Positions 12,037 to 25,000 of a DNA stretch of 64,000 nucleotides are shown here, piece by piece. The notes beneath the pieces are model-generated. The model had not been told where the DNA came from and searched no databases. It worked only from the letters and a program-made list of their open reading frames with translations. Made by a program: the position numbers and the translations under genes. This DNA is from Stagonosporopsis chrysanthemi (Eukaryota > Ascomycota > Dothideomycetes > Pleosporales > Didymellaceae): the NCBI GenBank assembly GCA_022560025.1, contig JAFISE010000092.1, forward strand, positions 1 through 64,000, read 5' to 3'. Every line of letters starts with the position of its first letter. Position 1 is the first letter of the stretch.

Positions 12037-12519
12037 GGTGGTTTGTTGGTCGAGATACGCTACACGGAGCTCACTGGCAGGTATCCAATTCTTGGGAAAG
12101 CATAGAGGCGAAGCTATCGGTGATTACAGCTTGTGTAGAGTGTGGTGTTTATTGTGGGGCAAAGCGTGCGCGACGGACGCGACGACGCGTCTGGAGACAC
12201 GCTAAAGTGATCGGCGGCGTTCATACTGCCAACCACTCCCGCAGCTTGCGTTCCCAGTAAGGAAGAGTGCGGGCACTCGTGATTCTAGGAGCACTAGAAC
12301 ATGACGATTGCTGAGAATGCGCTATAGGTGCAATCGGGCAGAGCACTAACGATGACAAACGCAGGCGGAAGGAGTGCCCTGTTCAGAAAGGTGCGAACCT
12401 CTTGAGGCAACTGTAAGCGAACGGTGTGGGCTGTCAACCACTTTGACTCAGACTGACCGTATACAAGAGTACCAGGGATTCGCGAGATTAGTCCAAGCTG
12501 CATAACAACCTTTACGACT
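12037..12519. promoter_or_regulatory. Shared divergent promoter, DNMT5-like gene and 2H phosphoesterase
   Basis: These 483 bp separate two start codons pointing away from each other, so the upstream controls of both genes must lie here unless they extend into the genes. I see no clear TATA box, repeat or additional gene. Short open frames on both strands lack recognisable features. Confidence 0.5.
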
Positions 12520-13571
12520 ATGGCAGCGCCGAACGTATTCGAAGACCTTAGTGGGATCTCAGCTTCATCCTTCAGCAACCCGTATCAAGCTTTAATAGCA
12601 GCCTGCGAAGACAACCCAGTATGTGAGGCTACAGGCATAATGATAAATATACTGAGGGAACTGTAATTCAGGCTCAGATCCAAACTAAGTATGCTCTTCA
12701 TCGAGCGACGAGAAACTCTCAACAGAAAGAGAAGATGCTTGATGAGCACTTCCCAGGAGTCAACATTGACCCTATCTTGCTCCGCTTGTGCGATTCCTCC
12801 GTTGAGCCTGGCTATGTAGACCCTAGACATTGTCTTGTCTTCTGGGGTCGACCTACTACGAAGATCAAGGACCTCATCCACCGAGTGCAACAGGAGCTGC
12901 TGACAGTTGCGCCAAGTATGTCAGCCGACTGAATTCCTACGTTAAGCAGCTGACTCGGGGTAGACCTGTGGCTCATGCCTCGAGATTGTCAACACATCAC
13001 CGCATTGGAGGTGACCCATTCCAAGACAGCAGAGGAGATCCAAAAGCTGGTTGATCAGATGCGCGAAAAGGCCCCATCAATCACCGACTATACATTCAAA
13101 CATCGTGTGCGGCTCATCAAACCAACAATCGGTTACGATGCCTCGGCTCTTGCCTTGAGTTTCGTACCCGCTGCTGGCGAAGGCCTGCTACCAGAGCGAA
13201 CTTTGGAACACGACAAGTTCACATATCATCACCTCCGCAGAGACCTCTACAATCTCTGCGAAGACACTGGCGTCACGGTCGACTCAAGATACGTTGTGCC
13301 CTCAAGTCATCTAACGATCGGTCGCTTCACCACGACCAAGGACCTTGCTGATGATCAGGGCTCAAATGACCCTAAGAAGATGGCCAAATTGATCGAAAAG
13401 ATTGAAGAAATTAACGGCTGGCTCGAAAAGGAATTCTGGCCAGAGCATAACAATGGCAATATTCCCGACGGCGGCGAGTTCAATCTTGGCGAGGAGACAG
13501 GATTGGACTTTCGCATGGGAACGTTGTGGTACGGAGGCGGAGAATCTGTTCATCGCGGAAAAGGCTTCTAG
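12520..13571 (+). CDS. 2H phosphoesterase (RNA ligase / cyclic phosphodiesterase-like)
   Basis: Exons 12520-12618, 12672-12915 and 12964-13571 encode 316 residues; introns of 53 and 48 bp keep frame. The third exon's acceptor (ggtag at 12963) was chosen because it alone restores the frame. Two H-x-T motifs, HITALEV (near residue 125) and HLTIGRF (near residue 235), are spaced as in the 2H phosphoesterase superfamily, whose two histidines act on 2',3'-cyclic or 2'-5' phosphodiester bonds in RNA or nucleotides. The N-terminal third is helical and lacks a signal peptide. The exact substrate cannot be read from sequence. It is divergent from the DNMT5-like gene, with no evident functional link. 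Confidence 0.8.
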
Positions 13572-14064
13572 GAGCGCAACAATTGAAAGAACAGATCAAC
13601 TGTAGACTTATTTTAGACGCTGGAAGATAACTCATGGAAAACATAATCGTGATCCTATATGTTTTTCTGCCCGAACATGCGCAGAAGTGTAGTTGACACT
13701 AAAGAGTGGCTGAGATGTCAAGAATGACGTGTGGTGGTCCTGCGGCGACGGACGGAGGTGATGTGGCCGCTTGGGCCTTAGACTTTGGCCGAGCTCCAAC
13801 TATGGAACAGTTCTGACACAACAACACCTTCGCTCCTTGAAGCCAGCTTGCAAATAGAACGCAATTTGGATAGTTCCAGGCTTCACTCATTGTACTTTTG
13901 AATCAGGCAAACGCGCTCATCGTCTTCTGCCAACGCGACAGCAACTATAGCAGCGGGGCAGAACACCCATTGCTGCTGCCTTTCCCCTTTACATACGTAC
14001 ACGCCTACCCTCGGGTCCTATATAACTAGAGTAGACTCTCTTCCTAAGCTCTGAAACGAGCAGC
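13572..14064. promoter_or_regulatory. Intergenic region with SEC18 promoter
   Basis: 493 bp between the 2H phosphoesterase stop and the SEC18 start. A TATA-like stretch (tcctatataact) lies at about 14018-14029, some 35-45 bases before the ATG. No gene is seen here. Confidence 0.5.
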
Positions 14065-16635
14065 ATGTTCAACCGCGACAGACTCCCAGGTCTCCCGGGA
14101 AGCGCTCCACGGCCTCCGCCGCGCAACGACGGTTACGGACAACCTCCCCCACAACAACCTCGCCAACCACCACAGCCCGGCTACGATTCAAGAATGGGTG
14201 GCTATGACGACCGTCAGCAACAAGGCTATGGCGCACCTCAACAGCGCATGCCGTCCCGAGGTACCCCAAGTGGCGGCGGCGGACCTGCCAAACAGTTGCG
14301 CCCCATCAAGAGCCCTGGAGGCAATGCGTATGCGTTTGGCAACTTGTGTGTATATCACTCTTGATTTTTGGGTTGCGCTGATATCGACAAGGGTTGCCCT
14401 TTCACCCCAAGATTTCCCTCCGACGGCTGACGGCTCTGACCTTTACATCCTCGTCAATGGCAATTACGTACTGTCCGCAAGGCCTACACAAGGCTGTCCG
14501 CCTGGCGAGATCGGTCTCACAGATTCGCAGCGAACTTGGGCCGGAATCTCGCTCGGCCCTCAAGACATGGTTACCGTACAGCCGTATGACGCATTTAGCC
14601 AGGGTGGCGGACGATCGTACTTGGGCGGTGTTGAGGTTGAGGTTGGCTTTGCCGCCAGAAAGACAACAGACGTTCCGTACGACCAAGACGAGCTTGCGAC
14701 GCAATTCAAGAAGAACTTCGAAAACCAGCTCCTTGCTCCCGGGCAACAGCTCCTCTTGGACATCAAGAACATTCCTCTGCGACTGAGCATCAGAACTGTC
14801 CAGCTTGTGGATCTCTCGATGGAAAAGGAGGAAACAGCCGAACCCCCTTTGACGGATCCCAGAGCCCGTGGTATCCTTACCAGGCACACCCAAATCGACT
14901 TCTTCAAGGATGCCAGAACAGACATCAAGCTGAAAGCTTCGAACAGGCGACCGGCTGCCAACTCCATCATCCAGCCAGGATTCAAGTTCGAAGATATGGG
15001 AATTGGTGGCTTGGACACGGAATTCAGCGCCATCTTCCGAAGAGCATTCGCTTCACGTATCTTCCCTCCTGGCTTAGTCGAAAAGTTGGGTATTCAGCAC
15101 GTGCGGGGTATTCTTCTGTATGGTCCTCCTGGTACCGGAAAGACATTGATTGCACGTCAGATCGGAAAGATGCTGAATGCCCGGGAGCCCAAAGTCATTA
15201 ACGGTCCGGAAGTCCTGAACAAGTACGTAGGTCAGTCCGAGGAGAACATCCGCAAGCTCTTCGCGGATGCCGAAAAGGAGTATAAGGAGAAGGGCGATGA
15301 GAGTGGTCTTCACATCATCATCTTTGATGAGCTTGACGCTGTGTGCAAGCAGAGAGGATCTAGCGGTGGCGGCACTGGCGTGGGCGACAGCGTCGTCAAC
15401 CAGTTGCTCTCCAAGCTAGACGGTGTGGACCAGCTGAACAACATCTTGCTCATTGGTATGACGAACCGAATGGACATGATTGATGAAGCTCTCCTGCGAG
15501 CTGGACGTCTGGAGGTGCACATGGAGATCTCGCTGCCTGACGAGTCGGGTCGAGCACAGATCTTGAAGATCCACACCACAAAGATGCGCAAGAACGACGT
15601 TCTTGAATCGGACGTGAACGTCGAGGAACTCGCCAAACTGACGAAGAACTTCTCCGGTGCCGAGCTCAACGGTCTCGTGAAAGCCGCATCTTCCTTTGCA
15701 TTCAGCCGGCACATCAAGGTTGGCACAATGGCGGCCATCAACCCTGACGTCGAGAACATGAAGGTCAACAGACAAGACTTTTTGGCAGCCTTAGAGGAAG
15801 TGAAGCCCCTCTTTGGTGCCTCTGAAGAGGAGCTCGGAAAGCGTCTCGGCGGTGGAATCATTCACTACTCGCCATTCATCAAGGACATACTGGACGAGGG
15901 ACGCTTGTTCATCAACCAGGTCAGGAAACCGGATTCAACGCCCATCCTCTCTGTCGCTCTGCACGGCCCTCCAGGAAGTGGTAAGACTGCGATCGCCGCA
16001 AGGATGGCTATCGATTCAGGTTTCCCTTTCATCAAGCTTGTATCACCCGAGGACATGGTGGGCTTCAGCGAGATGCAGAAAGTGCAGCAGCTCGATAAGA
16101 CCTTCCGGGACGCGTACAAGAGTACACTTAGTGTCATTGTGATCGACAACATTGAGATGCTTGTTGACTGGGTGCCAATCGGACCGCGATTCAGCAACAC
16201 TGTTCTGGTCGCATTGAAGGTCTTGTTGGCGAAGCAGCCACCCAAGGTAAGCCATGTCTGGCGCAAATTCGGATCACCGCAGCTAATCAAGGTCAGGATC
16301 GTCGTCTGCTCATCTTTGCAACGACGACCGAGCGCTCGGTGCTCACTCAGCTCGACCTGTTCAGTCGCTTCGATGCCGAAATTGCGGTGCCTAACGTCAA
16401 CTCACAAAGGGAGCTTGCTCACGTTCTTCAAGAATCTGGCGCGTTCCCAGACCGTGATCAACAGCGTGCTATCAGCGAGATCGAGGAGATTACTGGCAGC
16501 ACGGACATCGGCGTCGGAATCAAGAAGATTCTCACAGGTATTGAGACGGCTAAGCAGGATCAGGATGTTCCCGGCCGCTTCGCGAGGGTTATGTCGCGCG
16601 CCATTGCTGCAAATAGAGGCGGGACGGGAATCTAG
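14065..16635 (+). CDS. SEC18: Vesicular-fusion ATPase Sec18 / NSF
   Basis: Exons 14065-14345, 14392-16246 and 16297-16635 give 824 residues; introns of 46 and 50 bp. Sec18/NSF is a hexameric AAA+ ATPase that, with alpha-SNAP, disassembles cis-SNARE complexes after membrane fusion. The protein has a Pro/Gln/Gly-rich N-terminal extension (about 80 residues), the substrate-binding N domain, D1 with Walker A GPPGTGKT and Walker B IIIFDELDA followed by an arginine finger region, and D2 with Walker A GPPGSGKT and the degenerate Walker B VIVIDNIE typical of NSF D2. The donor at 14346 (GTGTGT) and the acceptor at 16296 (gtcag) are the ones that preserve the conserved reading (FGNL-VALSP and PPK-DRRLLIFATT). 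The length fits ascomycete orthologues. Confidence 0.97.
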
Positions 16636-18367
16636 AGCCTATCTCACAGTAGACACGCAAATCAAAGTATTACAAGATACAGTTCACCGCAGCCTCAGAC
16701 CTCACCTGACCTCCATTTCGACCCTACCTCCTCAGCACCCGCCCGAATATCGCGCCACCTCTCGCTCACCCTTGACCCTTCCCTCCCGCTGCCCGTCTGT
16801 CACTGTCAGACGACTTCCTGATAACCTCACATTGACACCTCCACCGCTCCACGCCACAGTCACACAGCCCTGAGCACAAGCCACCAAACACTCGTTCGGC
16901 GCCCCCATCAAATACCACCTCGGAAGCGCGCCCCCTCATCAGCCCTCAATTCCTCCGAGCCTTGTACTGGCACCCACCGCTACTCTGACTGACTCGGCCT
17001 TGCTTGGAGTCGCACTTGGGCCGACGTGCTTGACTTCTTCCGAAGCGTGCTCAGGTTATGTTGTGTATATATGAGAAGCGCTGTTGTGTAAGTGAGGTGC
17101 AGGGTTACACGGGCTGGACTGGGGTTGTTTTATCAGAGCGCAGGGGGGTGTGGGAGTGCGAGGAGGGCCAGTGCTGAGCGGACGCCTTGCAAGGAAGTCG
17201 CCATGTGAGACGTGTTGATGCTGTACGTGCGCGCGTGTCTAAGGTTTGCAGGGGAATGCCGCCGTGCATGTTGAAGGGTTGAGACCGAGACACGCTAATA
17301 TTCTATTTTGTTGCGCATGCGATATGTGCGCTAACCCTGAAGTGTTGACGTGTTGGCTATGAGGTTTGATCGCTGTTGTCCTCGCGTTGACTGTTAACAT
17401 GCTAGTCACCTGACCTTACTACACCAATGCCTGCCCACCTTTGTGTGCCGCGAGCTTTGACTCTCTTTCAAGGCCAGCCGTCCGAATCACATTACATTAG
17501 GCTACACACAACGTGGTTAGAGGCTGATGTGAGGTACACAGTAGCTCATGCAGTGGTGGAGCCAGAACGTTCACATTACGCGTGTATGTTGCGTCCCTTG
17601 CTGAAACACGTGGACGGATATCTCGGAGGAACAGATTCAATATTGGCGGCTATGTAGGCCGTTACATCGACAATGAGTAAGAATGCTACAGCCGTGACAG
17701 AACAGCCCAAGATAACGCCAGCTCTAGACTGAAACGAAAAGGGGAGTACCAAGACATGGCAAGAAACGCCGGCCGCACCCCACGCACACCTCATTCTCGT
17801 AGTTTAGTAGCTAGCTACCGGGATGCCACAAGCTCGCAGCAGGTACCTTCGTCCCTAGACCAGGCCCATGGAGCACGCGAGCAACTGACAGCCGCGATTC
17901 GTTCGCTACGAGACCGACCAACGCGAGGCGCTGCAGCGGCCCGTACCGAATCACATAGTATAAGACTAAAAAGCAAGTTGGTGGTGTGCGCTAAAGCAGG
18001 GGTGGAGCGGAGAGGGCGGAGAACGTGAACGACATGTCTCCGCCGCTGAACAGAACAAAAGATCAAAACTAGCCGGAGACCGTGAAACTTAGTGGTACTG
18101 ATATGTCGTGCTGGGAATCGTGAAGTGACAGTGTGCCGCCGTAGGCTTTTGTGCTTAATATTTGAGAACCGAAAGTTATATGTAGAAATCATCGACAGTG
18201 CCGCATTGTGTGGCGGATTTGGAGGGAGCTGCTAGTATTCGACTGGTGCTGGGTATCTTCGCTGCGCAGTTCTGTACTGATCGGGGTACTTTCGTGCTGC
18301 GCGGTCATTGAGGGAACTGTATTGATGTTAGACGAAAGATAGCCAAGCGAGCAATACAGGAAAATGC
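16636..18367. other. Intergenic region, convergent 3' ends, 1.73 kb
   Basis: Between the SEC18 stop and the KXD1 stop. Open frames are short and without recognisable domains. No tRNA-like clover-leaf was noticed. I see no gene. Confidence 0.5.
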
Positions 18368-18908
18368 TCACTCCACGCGTTTTTGCGTCCACTGCAAATC
18401 CTTTTGTACTTCTTTCGCTGTTCGCATGCCGGATGCAAAACTTGCTTGTGCACCAGCAAGTCTTCGCTGAGCCAACGCCTGCAATTCTAGCAATTCGCGG
18501 TGCTTAGCATTCAATTCGCCAGATCTGCAGATTTGTCAACACTTTTAGTCAATGAGAGCCTTTCGGCAATCTTCAGACTAACGTTTGCGCCTGTTTTGCC
18601 AGACTACGATCTAGTGGAAGAGGGTCGAATGACCCGTTCAATCGATTGCCCATATAGTCAAGCAGATCGACGCTGGCAGCGCCGCTACTCGAGTCGTAGT
18701 CGCTATGGCTGCCGGCATAGTTGCTGGAAGTCGCGGATACTTCATAAGATGGCACACCCGAGGTTGTTGTGCTGTCGGATGCTTCTGGTGGCGATGCTGA
18801 AATGCGGCTGAAATGTTGTTGCGGTGGATAGTAGTAACCAGGCTTCTGTGGTACATTGATGGGGTATGATGTGGAGGGATAGGATGGGTAGTAGGCGTGA
18901 GAGGACAT
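18368..18908 (-). CDS. KXD1: KxDL-domain protein (BLOC-1-related complex subunit KXD1)
   Basis: Exons (minus) 18908-18583 and 18524-18368 encode 160 residues; the 58-bp intron has a GTTAGT donor and a CTGCAG acceptor. The N-terminal 95 residues are Tyr/Pro/Ser-rich and disordered. The C-terminal 65 residues are an amphipathic helix with AKEVQKDLQWTQKRV, matching the KxDL motif region of KXD1 proteins, which join the yeast BLOC-1 complex that regulates endosomal Rab5/Msb3 traffic. The start at 18908 is preferred over an in-frame ATG at 18983 because the peptide between them is not conserved-looking. The splice is needed to reach the KxDL helix, and a naive reading would stop shortly after the donor. 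Confidence 0.78.
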
Positions 18909-21124
18909 TGTGGCAGTGTGATGATTCGGTGTTATTGTGATGCGTAACGTGTGTGGGTAAAGATATAGGATAGAGGTGACCAATCCTTGTGCTCGAGGCT
19001 GTGTCTAAGTGTGCTTGAGCTAGGGTGTGTAAATGGTCCGTCACAACAGGGACAAACAAACTGAGTGTGAGAGTATGTGGGTTAAAGAGAATCAGGAAAG
19101 AAGCTTGCTGTCTCAGCACTGTGACCTCCTTTTATACTCACTGTCCTCGCCTCGCTTGTCAATCGGACATGGCTACAAGCTCTCATGCCGCTCATGCTTT
19201 GTGACCCCACCCGTGTGGTGATAGAGGTGCATATGCTTAGACCTGTTGAGGTTCACTGCCGATGAAGCCGGTGCTGAAGCGTCATATAGACTGGGCTGGA
19301 ATGGTCATCTACGCCGTAGACCAGAGCCGATCATGATACCTCGGCGGAATGTAGTGCCTGAGAAGCGGTCAATTGGCCAGAAGAGAAGGACTAGTGCCCA
19401 AAGTGCTCAGCCGATATCGAAGAGAAACTTTGACGGAGCGAATTGGCGTGTGATGGCAAAGGGAGCCGTTGCTCGATGACCGGCATCAATCCGCCGGCAA
19501 GGGCAGTGGGACAAGGTAAGCGCATCAGACGCGAACGCCAATTTCACGGCACAAGCTGCGTCTGCGGAATGCTGTACGTATGTGCATGGGTAGTCTGCCT
19601 GATGGGCGAGCTAAGTGTTGTCATGTTGATGCGCTGGCTCGACAGGTCGCCAACGCCTTCCAGCATGCAATCTGGAAAAGGCATGTGGAGTACCAATACC
19701 CCAGCTTAGGCAAGGAAACCAATAGTGGAGACCAGTTCGCCTGAGCTTTGGAGTTGCGCGTACCGGACGTGCGACTACAAACTGTTGCGCCTGGAGTCGT
19801 GGTCATGGAAAGACGTCGAGCAATGTTTCGGTCCGGCGTGTGCCCCGCCGTTTGTCTGCCCCTCCATCTGCCCAGTGCGTCATTCGCTGGGCAGCAATTG
19901 AGGCAGAGCAAGATGCCATTAATTGGCCACACTGGCGAGTACAACGCTTCGATGCAGGCTAAACTTGGCGCTTCGATGGCTGAACGACAAACCCCTGTCT
20001 TGCGTTACCCTCGCACGACACTCCACTAGGCTCTCACACGCGTTCCAATTGCATCAACGAAAACCCCGTTAGTGGCGGTGAACGCACTCAGCTCGATCCA
20101 TGTGACCTGCCGTCAATGTGAGTTGATGCACAGTCCCCTGGCATGCATTTTACCGTTCTCTGCCTTGAGACCAGCCTTCGCTTCATTGGTTCTTGTCATC
20201 CTCGGAGCAGTATCGTCGATTAGATGCGTTTTGTGCTCTTGCAACTATCAGATTCTGGATGGTGCTGAGTATGAGTTGTTTTGTGTTCGTGTACGAACCA
20301 AGTTTCCGGCGTCATCAAGACTGGCGCTTTCGAGCCGATCCGGTGTCACAGCTGTCACCAAGAGCCATGTGAGCTGCACATGGTAAGCCACCTGAGCCAT
20401 TGTCGTACCAATGGCTGAAGCGGAGCATTTGCAGCCGTTGCTTTAGCAAATGCCATACAGGAGATACGCGCCGAACGAGGACGGCGAGGCTGTGCTACAG
20501 ATGTGTTTCCGGGATGATGGAGATCACGGAAGCAACGCACGCTGTCAGCAGATAATCAATATTCCGACACTTCGGTAGATAAGACTTGAGTAGCAAAGCT
20601 GAACCTCGCCTATGTGTCCTGAAAGTAGACAGGTTTGCTCGCTGACAGCGGGAGTGAATGGAACCGTGGCCTGAAGAGGTACAGTGAAAATGCTAGACCT
20701 TTTGATGTACAAAAGTTGAATCTATCTGTACGGTCTGCAATGTCCAATCTCATACATAGATACCGCACCTACGAACAATCGCTGTCCTCAGCTCTTCAGA
20801 CCATTGTCTCATCCCGAGCGTTTCAAAGTAGCCGAATACTCGTCTTGCAGCCGCAGGTCTGTATCCCATCTTTCAACCTTTACGATATTCATTGGTGCCT
20901 TTTCTGTCTGGGACAAGAGCTCTCGACAACGAAGGCACTTGCAAAGCTGATAGAGCCTGGTACCATTGACATCCAGTTGTTGCAAGGGTTCGACGTTGTT
21001 TGTCTTTTTATACATGCATCTGCAGCAAAGAACGTTGGTATTGCTGTCAAGGCAATCTCGCTGATCGAAACTCACTTTGGCAAGATTAGCAGTTGTAAGC
21101 CTTGGAGCCTTTGTAAACATACCT
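18909..21124. other. Gene-poor interval, 2.2 kb
   Basis: Upstream of KXD1 and downstream of the next minus-strand gene. It holds the KXD1 promoter at its left end. Several short open frames (for example 20635-21174 on plus and 20809-21213 on minus) overlap each other, lack motifs and show no convincing splice partners. I cannot support a gene or transposon here. Confidence 0.45.
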
Positions 21125-21616
21125 TCAGGTACGATGTGAAAGCAGTTTCTCCCAGGGGTTCTCGACAAAGCTAGGTACAAAATAGGCTGTATCACCGTCC
21201 GCATTCTTGACACCGAATCGTAGAGCGTTCAACTCGGAACGAGAGACAGAAACTCCACCAAATGTAACCGTCTCAGATGCTGAAGGATCTGCTTGTCTTC
21301 TTTCTTCGCAGTGGGCAGGTGCTGCCTCAGGCGGCTTCTCTGGTAATGCTTGCCCACGAGCTAAGAAGCTTGCAAGCCCACCAGCGACCGGTGTCTCTTT
21401 CAAAGCAGGTGCAGCACCGACGGACTCTTGACCGCTGGTTATTTGGCTGTCTGAGGCTTTGGTCCGCACACCCAGCTCGGTCGAGTTGGCACCGCTGGCA
21501 CTGTACTCATCTTTGACTGGTGACTTTGTTTGATCGAACTTGCGCTTTTTGGTACCACCAAATTGTGAGAACCCGAGTATGGCAGCCATTTCATCTGCTT
21601 CTTCAAAGTCCTCCAT
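21125..21616 (-). CDS. Small conserved-looking protein of unknown function
   Basis: Single exon of 163 residues. It begins with an acidic segment followed by ILGFSQFGGTKKRKFD, has a low-complexity middle and ends with a segment around FGVKNADGDTAYFVPSF and NPWEKL. The KKRKF patch could be a nuclear localisation signal. I do not assign a function. The pattern of conserved-looking ends with a disordered centre resembles uncharacterised fungal nuclear proteins, but this is an impression. A downstream exon cannot be excluded, because a potential donor (ggtatg) lies just past the stop. Confidence 0.6.
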   Translation of the reverse strand: MEDFEEADEMAAILGFSQFGGTKKRKFDQTKSPVKDEYSASGANSTELGVRTKASDSQITSGQESVGAAPALKETPVAGGLASFLARGQALPEKPPEAAPAHCEERRQADPSASETVTFGGVSVSRSELNALRFGVKNADGDTAYFVPSFVENPWEKLLSHRT

Positions 21617-22064
21617 TGTGGTTTCTTACAGTGGCTTCACCGGATGTTGTGGAAGTGACAAAGGAAGACAAAGGTGGAGCTCGAAGAGGTTCTACGGTGG
21701 GCGCTGGTCCGCCAATGGGAAGGTCATCGCCCCGCCAGCACGGGTACCGCGTTCGATGTTTAGCATTGCCATGCGCGACAGGCATGTGCTTGCTTAAGCT
21801 CTCAATAGAGGTGGTTTCGAATGACATTGTCCACAAGTTTGTCTGTCATGACCAATAGTGCATTTGGTTTCCACATCTGCAGGATGAGAAAGAGGGTGGC
21901 TGAGGCCCAATCGACGTCAGCCAGCCTGGACGTGCAGGGTTCACCGTCGCGCCTGCGTCGACATCACCTGAACTGCACAGCATCACCGCGCGGGGCTTTG
22001 TCCCTCAACCCTTCCACGATGTTCGGAACAGCTAATTAGAATCTGGCACCATCAAGACGCAACG
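21617..22064. promoter_or_regulatory. Divergent promoter region
   Basis: 448 bp between the start of the small minus-strand gene and the start of the BRE4-like gene. No repeat or further gene is visible. Confidence 0.4.
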
Positions 22065-25000
22065 ATGACTGAGTCTCCGCAGACACCGGCCGAGCGCCGC
22101 TATTTGAGGCCCGCTGTAAGCATGCTTGAATGCGCACCCGCGATGCAATCAGCTCACAAGATGTTATAGCTTCGGTCGGTCACGATGATCCAGCCGAAGA
22201 CTGGTGAACGCATCAGACGAAACTTTACCCTTCGACGATCCTCCCACCGCAACACTGAATCTTCCGAATTCCTGCTTGCGCCTGGTCAATTCGACTATGC
22301 GCGACATGGACAACTGGGTAAAATCGAGAGGCTTTGGGAGGAACTCAAGTTCCAACTGCGACAAGCCTACGCATACGCCACCTCTCCGACCGGCATTGGC
22401 ATCTTAAAGTGCTCTCTGGCATACATTCTGGGCTCTTTGGCTACCTTCGTGCCTCAGATTGCTGGCCTGCTCGGCAAGAACGACGGAAAGCATATGGTTG
22501 CTACCATAACGGTCTATTTCCATCCCGCACGCTCGGCTGGCAGTATGATTGAGGCCGTCATATTGGCGTTCGCCGCCTTTTTGTATGCCGCCTTCGTGTC
22601 CTTCTCCAGCATGGCAGTATCCGCCTGGTTCGGGCACCACCACCTCCTCGTCGTTGGACATATAATCGTCATAGTAGTATTTTGTGGAGCTGGTCTAGGA
22701 CTCGTGGGCTGGACCAAGCACAAACTAGGCAATCCGCTAGTCAACGTAGCCTGTTCCTTGACTTCTTTGGCCTTGATCACGGTGTTGACGAAAGAAGGAG
22801 CTGTACAGAATGCAACCTTTTCATACGCCAAGATCTGGCAAGTGTTGAAGATGATCATCATGGGGTGTACGGCATCGGCAGCGGTAGCTCTTCTGGTCCG
22901 ACCAACTTCGGCGCGAACGGAATATCGTGACACTTTCATCCAGTCAACCGATGCAATGGCTGAGAATCTTAACGCCATTGCCCGCAGCTTTCTGTCTGGC
23001 GCCGAGCAAGACTTGAGAAATGAGTCTTTCGTACGGACGACCAAAAAGAGCCAGGCAACATACAAAACACTAGTGAAGAACCTGGGCGAAGCTAAATTCG
23101 AACACTATGTGCTCGGCACAGAGGAAGAATACAAGATCAGCGCACGGCTTGTCAAATGTCTTGAAAAGCTCATGCAGAGCATTGGTGGCTTGAGGAGTGC
23201 CGCAGAGACACAATTCACACTGCTCGCTCAGTCCAACACGATTACAGGCACGCCTTCTGAGGGTATGCCTATGAATGGCACAGTAACATCGTCCATTTTC
23301 TCTGAGCATGCCCTGTCACAAAGTCCACCTCAGCTGCCTTCTCCAAGTCTCAGCCATACAGAACGACGCACAAGTATTCTTGCTTCCATCGATGAAGTCC
23401 CTGAGCCTACAACAGGCGAGCCGTCGGTGCAACCTTCAGCTGATGCATCAGACGACGAGTCCACCAACCATGATCGACCGTCTAGATTGCCAAGTTTTTT
23501 GCAGTCTAATCTGACCCCTGCAGACATGTTCTCTGTCTTTATTGCGCACTTGGGACCTCCTATGGTAAGTCAATAGAATGGAATCGAACCGCTTGCTGAC
23601 ATGACTAGAAATCATTGACTTATACACTTCGCGAAGTGCTCTCAGAACTTCCTTTTGGACCTGGGCCGGAGTATAATATGACCATTAATGAGCACTTTCG
23701 ACACAGTCTTGTGGATGCGAAAGCACTGTTTTCGAATGCTAAGCGCGAGGCCCTCGATGTTGTATACAAGACGAAAATACCCAGTAAGACTGGGTCAGCG
23801 GCCATTGCAGCCGACTTCGAAGAGGTGGCAGCAAGTTGTGGCTACTTCAGTTCTTCGTTGGAAGACTTTGCTGAAGACATGGTGACCTTTCTGGACGTAC
23901 TTGAGGAACTAAAGACAAATGTTAATCGCTATCCGCGTAGAAGAAGCTGGCAGTGGCTTAAGTTTTGGCAAACAGGGCGCAAAAGCAAACGGACAGATGG
24001 CGACGATTTCGGTAAGGCCTTGCGATGATATATGAACAACCGAATATACTGAACAGGAATACAGAATACTCAGGTTTGCTTGATGAAGGCACCAACCAAA
24101 CTCCAGGGGGCTCACATGAGATTCACAACCCTATCTACCGCAAGTCTACACGTGGCGATCCTTACAAATCCGAGAAAGAGCAACCACTGTCATATCGCAT
24201 CTGGGTTGCATTGTCTGTCTTCAGAAGAGACGATTTGAAATATGCTGTTAAAGTCGGCATTGGTGCGGTACTATATGCTATGTGGGCGTTTATTCAACCA
24301 ACACGGGAACTTTACGGGCATTGGCGCGGAGAATGGGGGCTGTTATCCTACATGTTGGTGTGTTCGATGACTATCGGTGCATCCAACACGACCGGATTCC
24401 AGCGATTCTTCGGTACCTGTCTTGGGGCTGTATATGCCATTATTGCCTGGATTGTGGCTGACGAAAACCCGTTCGTACTTGGCTTTTTTGGCTGGCTCGT
24501 TTCGCTGATGTGCTTTTACATCATTGTTGGCAAAGGCAAAGGACCAATGGGCCGTTTCATCCTGCTGACCTACAACCTGTCAGCTCTATATGCCTACTCG
24601 CTTTCGGTTAAAGATGAAGACGAAGACGACAGTGACGAGGGAGGCATTTCCCCTGAAATATGGGAGATAGTGTTGCATCGTGTGGTAGCTGTCATGGCCG
24701 GATGTATCTGGGGTATTATAGTAACCAGACTCATTTGGCCTATATCTGCGCGCCGAAAGCTGAAGAAGGGTACTTCGTTGCTCTGGCTCAAAATGGGTTT
24801 GATCTGGAAGCGAGGTCCGCTCAAGACGCTGCTGGAGGCCAACCTGGGCGACACCCACAAGCCTTACTCTTACATGAGTGAGCGCGAAGAGTTCGAATTA
24901 CGTCGCTTCCTGAGCCACCTGGAATCCTTGTGTGTCGCTGCGACATTCGAATTCGAGCTGAGAGGCCCCTTTCCCGTTAAAAGCTTCAAGGTCATTATGG

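Noticed and set aside
20635..21213. Opposed open frames on both strands upstream of the small gene
   Set aside because: They overlap each other, lack motifs and show no clear splice connections.
23565..23608. Minus-strand B-box-like sequence (ggttcgattcc) suggesting a tRNA
   Set aside because: It lies at an intron of the BRE4-like gene, the flanks do not form a T-stem, and no acceptor stem or A-box is found at the right spacing.
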